Source of the DNA: Pseudomonadota bacterium
GTDB taxonomy: Bacteria > Pseudomonadota > Alphaproteobacteria > Paracaedibacterales > CAITNM01
NCBI GenBank assembly: GCA_026400695.1
Contig: JAPLON010000159.1
Span: 1 to 8,956, forward strand
Reading direction: 5' to 3'
Length of the DNA stretch: 8,956 nucleotides
Position numbers and translations under genes: made by a program. This document shows positions 6,283 to 8,956 of this stretch, one piece after another (position 1 is the stretch's first letter; every line of letters starts with the position of its first letter). Under the pieces are notes generated by a model, which was given only the letters and a program-made list of their open reading frames with translations, made no database searches and was not told the DNA's origin.

Positions 6283-7407
6283 ATGCCACTACAAACCAAA
6301 GTCTTTAAAAACCTCGACCAACTTTTGCCACCAGGAACTAATACCATAGTCGTGGCCGTTTCCGGTGGGGCTGATAGCATGGCGCTAACACTGCTTGCCA
6401 ACGAATACGCAAATGCAAAAGGGTTTGTGCTAAAGTCGGTAACGGTTGACCATCGGTTGCGTCCAGAATCAGAGGATGAGGCCACGTGGGTGCAGCAAAC
6501 ACTGCAAGGGCAGGGCATTTGCCACCAGATTTTGGTATGGCACCATGATGATCTTAATCGTCGCCACGAACGTGCCAGAGCAGCGCGCTACCAATTGATG
6601 CTTGATTTTTGCAAAAATCATCCAAATTCGGTGTTGCTAACCGCGCACCACCAACAGGACCAAGTTGAAACTATTCTAATGCGTTTTTTGCATGGTAGTG
6701 GACCGGCGGGTTTTCAGGGCGTTCAGGCGCTACGTTTTCAAGATGGTGTTCCAATTGTACGCCCACTGCTTAATGTTAATCCCCAAGAACTGCGTGACTA
6801 CCTTAAGGATAAAGGGATTGCCTGGGTGGAGGATCCATCGAATGTTAATGCGGCTTACGAGCGTACTCGGGTGCGCCAATTGCTGGAGGGCATTACCAAA
6901 GATTGGGGTATGGATGGTATTTTGGCAAGTGCCACTAAAATTTATGAAATGCAAAGTGGCATGGATGAAATTATCGATGGTTACGCAAAGAGTTTTGTTG
7001 TGAGTGATGTGGATGTGGATGTGGATCCACCTGTCTCTCATTGTCATTCCCGCGTAGGCGGCAATCCACCCTTATGCATTATGGATCCCCGCCTGCGCGG
7101 GGATGACAGGCAAGAGTTACTGTCCCCAGTTGTTATTTCCTCACCTCCTTTGTCATTCCCGCGCAGGCGGGAATCCATTCTACTCGAGGTTATAGTCGAC
7201 CAAAGCGCTTTCTTCAAATGCCCCGAACAAATCCAACGCCAGTGGCTACGCAAGCAAATTTGGCAAATCGGCGGCGCTGCCTACCCCAAACCCTATAAAA
7301 CAATTGATGCTATTTTAAAAATGCTAAAGCAGCCCAAGGTAAATGGCTACAAGGTAGCTGGTTGTGTAATTAATGTAAGTAAACGAATAATTTATTTAAA
7401 AAGGTAA
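6283..7407 (+). CDS. tilS: tRNA(Ile)-lysidine synthase with an in-frame palindromic-repeat insertion
   Basis: TilS uses ATP to attach lysine to C34 of the tRNA-Ile that reads AUA, switching both codon reading and charging from Met to Ile; it is normally essential. The N-type PP-loop is SGGADS at 27-32. The VDHRLRPES, AHHQQDQVET (121-130), GSGPAGF and EDPSN (173-177) motifs and the R-rich 184-188 segment are all intact. The C-terminal part resumes at about 304 with IGGAAYP and GYKVAGCVI, as in alphaproteobacterial TilS. Between them, about residues 243-303 are unlike TilS: an Asp-Val run, then CHSRVGGNP, DPRLRGDD and SFPRRRES, which are translations of three palindromic DNA repeats. Without them the protein would be about 315 residues. 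The frame is kept, so the enzyme is probably active with a loop at a tolerant interdomain site. The start directly follows the sfsA stop (TAAATG) with no clear ribosome site, which suggests coupling. Confidence 0.95.
   Translation: MPLQTKVFKNLDQLLPPGTNTIVVAVSGGADSMALTLLANEYANAKGFVLKSVTVDHRLRPESEDEATWVQQTLQGQGICHQILVWHHDDLNRRHERARAARYQLMLDFCKNHPNSVLLTAHHQQDQVETILMRFLHGSGPAGFQGVQALRFQDGVPIVRPLLNVNPQELRDYLKDKGIAWVEDPSNVNAAYERTRVRQLLEGITKDWGMDGILASATKIYEMQSGMDEIIDGYAKSFVVSDVDVDVDPPVSHCHSRVGGNPPLCIMDPRLRGDDRQELLSPVVISSPPLSFPRRRESILLEVIVDQSAFFKCPEQIQRQWLRKQIWQIGGAAYPKPYKTIDAILKMLKQPKVNGYKVAGCVINVSKRIIYLKR
7006..7026 (+). repeat. Short tandem repeat (GATGTG, 3.5 copies) inside tilS
   Basis: Three exact GATGTG units (7006-7023) plus GAT encode Asp-Val repeats just before the palindromic cluster. 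Six-base units keep the reading frame whatever the copy number, so length variation between strains would be harmless. Confidence 0.8.
7042..7068 (+). repeat. Palindromic repeat unit 1 (plus orientation)
   Basis: This 27-bp unit, TGTCATTCCCGCG followed by TAGGCGGCAATCCA, differs from unit 3 at two positions. It is read as CHSRVGGNP within TilS. With the inverted unit 2, 13 bases away, it can form a hairpin pairing at 23 of 27 positions. Confidence 0.9.
7082..7108 (-). repeat. Palindromic repeat unit 2 (inverted)
   Basis: This is the reverse complement of the same 27-bp unit, matching unit 3 at 25 of 27 positions. Its translation in TilS is DPRLRGDD, read in a different phase from unit 1. Confidence 0.9.
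7151..7177 (+). repeat. Palindromic repeat unit 3 (plus orientation)
   Basis: The core ATTCCCGCGCAGGCGGGAAT (7155-7174) is a perfect 8-bp inverted repeat around GCAG. It fits the pattern ATTCCC-N8-GGGAAT known for the Neisseria dRS3 element; similarity of pattern does not show common origin. It is read as SFPRRRES in a third phase. Confidence 0.9.
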
Positions 7408-7408
7408 T

Positions 7409-7435
7409 AAAAAACCCCTCTCAAAAAGAAAGGGG
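7409..7435 (-). terminator. Terminator at the tilS / minus-strand junction
   Basis: CCCCT (7415-7419) pairs with AGGGG (7431-7435), extended inward past one mismatch by TC/GA, around a five-A loop. Six A residues at 7409-7414 become a U-tract on the minus strand, so it is best placed for the minus-strand gene ending at 7485. On the plus strand the T-run comes only about nine bases after the stem, so it may also end tilS less efficiently. Confidence 0.75.
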
Positions 7436-7484
7436 CTAACATATATTTTTTGTTGATACTAATTAGGCATAAAGGACAGCATCT

Positions 7485-8252
7485 CTATTTTAAGTTAAGG
7501 ATTGCTTCCCCCATTTTAAGTCTTAGATCCCGATTTGTATTTGGACCAATTAGTTTTTCTAATAAGGCATCAGCCACGAAATTTTCAAAAAAAGCTTTTC
7601 TTGCTCTGTCAAATCCAAGATCATGAATATCAGTCAGTATATGGCTAGCTATATAGTTCTTTAGACCTTTTGTAAAACGTGTAAATTCTATTCCGTCGCC
7701 ATCTTGTGGAAGAGGTGTGCTCTTAATCGAGCGTGTATTAGGGCTTGTAGCACCAGCAATTGTTAATCTAGCGATTCCACCCTCAAGCCATGTTATAAAA
7801 CCAGCTTTTGTGCGATTTGCTAGTGTGAAGTCAGCTCTTATTTCTTCTTTGAAGTTAGAACCGTCGATAATTAAGTCATCGTGCAGGAATGGAACTGTAC
7901 CATCGCCTGGACAAACTGCATCAACTACTCTAATAGCTGCTATTAGTGCTTTTACTTTGTACCCTTCAAATAAAGGAGCAAATGCTGCTACTTGCGCTGC
8001 TTCGCTATCTGCAGCTTGAGCGGTGGCTAAGCATTTAGCATATGCATCTACTTCGCCGTTTTTAAAAACGCTAAAGGTTGCTACTTGTTGTCTTAGTTCT
8101 GTTGTTTGTCTCTTGAATCCTTGGGCATACTGCTTAAGAGCTAATCCGCTTTTACCATTAATGTCTTCATCAATTGCTGCAGATATATGGCTTAATCCAC
8201 TAGCAACCACTAGAGATATTAAAGCTTTTTTCATTTGTTTATTAAATTTCAT
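7485..8252 (-). CDS. Exported protein of unknown function, paralogue of its upstream neighbour
   Basis: I do not recognise this 255-residue protein. The N-terminus is a Sec signal peptide (MKFNKQMKK, then a hydrophobic run, likely cut after Ala26 in SAA). The mature protein begins with DEDINGKSGLALKQYAQ (28-44), a motif almost repeated at the same place in the neighbour at 8373-8956. Two cysteines (74 and 114) could form a disulfide outside the cytoplasm, and a KAGFITWLEGG segment near 149-159 has a weaker match in the paralogue. The rest looks soluble, largely alpha-helical, with no membrane span after the signal. The start at 8252 is well supported by AAGGAGA ending eight bases upstream. 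It lies convergent to tilS and in the same direction as its paralogue, 120 bases apart, and is followed by a terminator on this strand. A secreted host-interaction factor is possible but unproven. Confidence 0.86.
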   Translation of the reverse strand: MKFNKQMKKALISLVVASGLSHISAAIDEDINGKSGLALKQYAQGFKRQTTELRQQVATFSVFKNGEVDAYAKCLATAQAADSEAAQVAAFAPLFEGYKVKALIAAIRVVDAVCPGDGTVPFLHDDLIIDGSNFKEEIRADFTLANRTKAGFITWLEGGIARLTIAGATSPNTRSIKSTPLPQDGDGIEFTRFTKGLKNYIASHILTDIHDLGFDRARKAFFENFVADALLEKLIGPNTNRDLRLKMGEAILNLK

Positions 8253-8259
8253 ATCTAAT

Positions 8260-8265
8260 CTCCTT
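8260..8265 (-). promoter_or_regulatory. Strong ribosome site for the 255-residue exported protein
   Basis: On the minus strand AAGGAG lies at 8265-8260, seven bases before the ATG at 8252. This favours the long start over the in-frame ATG six codons later (MKKAL). Confidence 0.7.
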
Positions 8266-8372
8266 ATAATTAAAACAGATCAAGGCTTGCTAAAAAAAAT
8301 TGAAAAATTCGATTAACTGTCTAACTTATAGCTTAATTTTTGGAAAAAGTAACTAATTTCACCAAGAGACTT

Positions 8373-8956
8373 TTAGTAGCACAATTCTACGTACATTTGC
8401 ATTATAAAGTCCTTTTTATTAAGTAAAGCAGTATATTTGGGATTAAGTCCTTTTACTAAAGATCCCAGCCACTTTTCCGCTGAATTACATATTTCTAGGT
8501 TAACATTTGTTGTGGTTTCATTAAGCAATTTAAAAGAAGCACTAAGTGGTGCCGGTGTGTTAACTGGTGTGTCATCAACTACCTTCGCGAAGGCTTCTTT
8601 TAAAGCTATTTTAGATTTATTCACCGGGGCATTAGCCACCTTTTCAGGTTCAAATACTAAAATATCGTCTTCACCAGGGATCATAGCATCAAGCCAACTG
8701 TTAAATGCTAGCTTAATCTTAGGCTTGATTAACTTGATAAAGCTTTCAAGGTTACCATAATACACTGCTTTTATTAGCGCGTCTGTATCTGTCCGCGCAA
8801 GCTGAACATGGTGTGGTAATGCTTTTGGAGCGTGTTTCAAGGCTTGAGCATATTGCTTAAGGGCAAGACCATTTCTGTTATTAATATCATCATCAAATTC
8901 CGCAGCTGCTAAATAGGCAAATATAGACATTAAAAATATTATTAATAATTTGTGAA
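8373..8956 (-). CDS. Exported protein paralogue, 5' end cut by right window edge
   Basis: The frame is open from the stop at 8373-8375 to the window end. An ATG at 8930 exists but has no ribosome site and would leave only MSIFAYLAAA before the mature part. Reading further up gives HKLLIIFLM in front, which together makes a proper signal peptide, so the true start is beyond base 8956. After the signal comes FDDDINNRNGLALKQYAQ, matching the neighbour at 7485-8252 residue for residue over GLALKQYAQ. A FNSWLDAMI segment further on resembles its FITWLEGGI. The remaining sequence diverges and is shorter, lacking most of the central 60 residues, so this is a divergent duplicate rather than a recent copy. 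Function is unknown; it is probably exported. I saw no convincing terminator between it and the downstream paralogue, so the pair may be co-transcribed. Confidence 0.8.
   Translation of the reverse strand, partial: HKLLIIFLMSIFAYLAAAEFDDDINNRNGLALKQYAQALKHAPKALPHHVQLARTDTDALIKAVYYGNLESFIKLIKPKIKLAFNSWLDAMIPGEDDILVFEPEKVANAPVNKSKIALKEAFAKVVDDTPVNTPAPLSASFKLLNETTTNVNLEICNSAEKWLGSLVKGLNPKYTALLNKKDFIMQMYVELCY

Noticed and set aside
7042..7177. CRISPR-like array of repeated palindromic units
   Set aside because: Only three units, one inverted, with unequal gaps of 13 and 42 bases, inside a coding sequence and with no cas genes.
7044..7253. Minus-strand open frame of 69 codons across the repeat cluster in tilS
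   Set aside because: It is a by-product of the repeat being open in most frames; no ribosome site, and it opposes a well-supported essential gene.
8273..8306. Possible minus-strand terminator between the two exported paralogues
   Set aside because: The ATCGAA/TTCAAT stem before a T-run has a C-A mismatch and only five A-T-rich pairs on that strand, too weak to support.
7717..8316. Plus-strand frames opposite the 255-residue exported protein
   Set aside because: They lack ribosome sites and recognisable features, while the minus-strand gene has a signal peptide, a strong ribosome site and a paralogue.

Overview
The window looks like part of an AT-rich genome of a host-associated proteobacterium. 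The three housekeeping genes read like alphaproteobacterial copies. Secreted patatin-like phospholipases, unrecognised secreted proteins and a palindromic repeat inserted in-frame into a housekeeping gene would suit an intracellular or symbiotic lineage such as Holosporales or Rickettsiales. That placement is an inference from gene content, not a match I could search.

Left part (1-3808, plus strand) is an accessory block. It holds the C-terminal end of a patatin-like protein cut by the window edge (2-433), an intact secreted patatin-like phospholipase (579-1850), a 92-residue exported protein built of two imperfect repeats (2207-2485), and a third patatin paralogue (2621-3808). In this third copy the oxyanion-hole and nucleophile-elbow motifs are degraded, although the reading frame is intact. 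A clear terminator follows the first patatin and another follows the small gene, and a weaker one follows the second patatin. These genes are therefore probably separate transcription units rather than one operon.

Middle part (3866-7407, plus strand) is a tightly packed housekeeping operon, argS-sfsA-tilS. argS and sfsA overlap by one base (TAATG), and sfsA and tilS abut exactly (TAAATG), so translational coupling is likely. ArgS charges tRNA-Arg, TilS makes lysidine at the wobble base of the AUA-reading tRNA-Ile, and SfsA is a nuclease-like protein of uncertain role. tilS carries a cluster of three 27-bp palindromic repeat units inside its coding sequence. They add about 55-60 residues between the catalytic domain and the C-terminal domain without breaking the frame.

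Right part (7485-8956, minus strand) holds two tandem paralogous exported proteins of unknown function that share a DDIN-x3-GLALKQYAQ motif just after the signal peptide. The outer one runs off the right edge, and its true start lies outside the window. A hairpin with a U-tract on the minus strand sits at the convergent junction with tilS.

The most notable items are the in-frame repeat insertion in tilS, the probably inactive patatin paralogue beside an intact one, and the two unrecognised secreted families.
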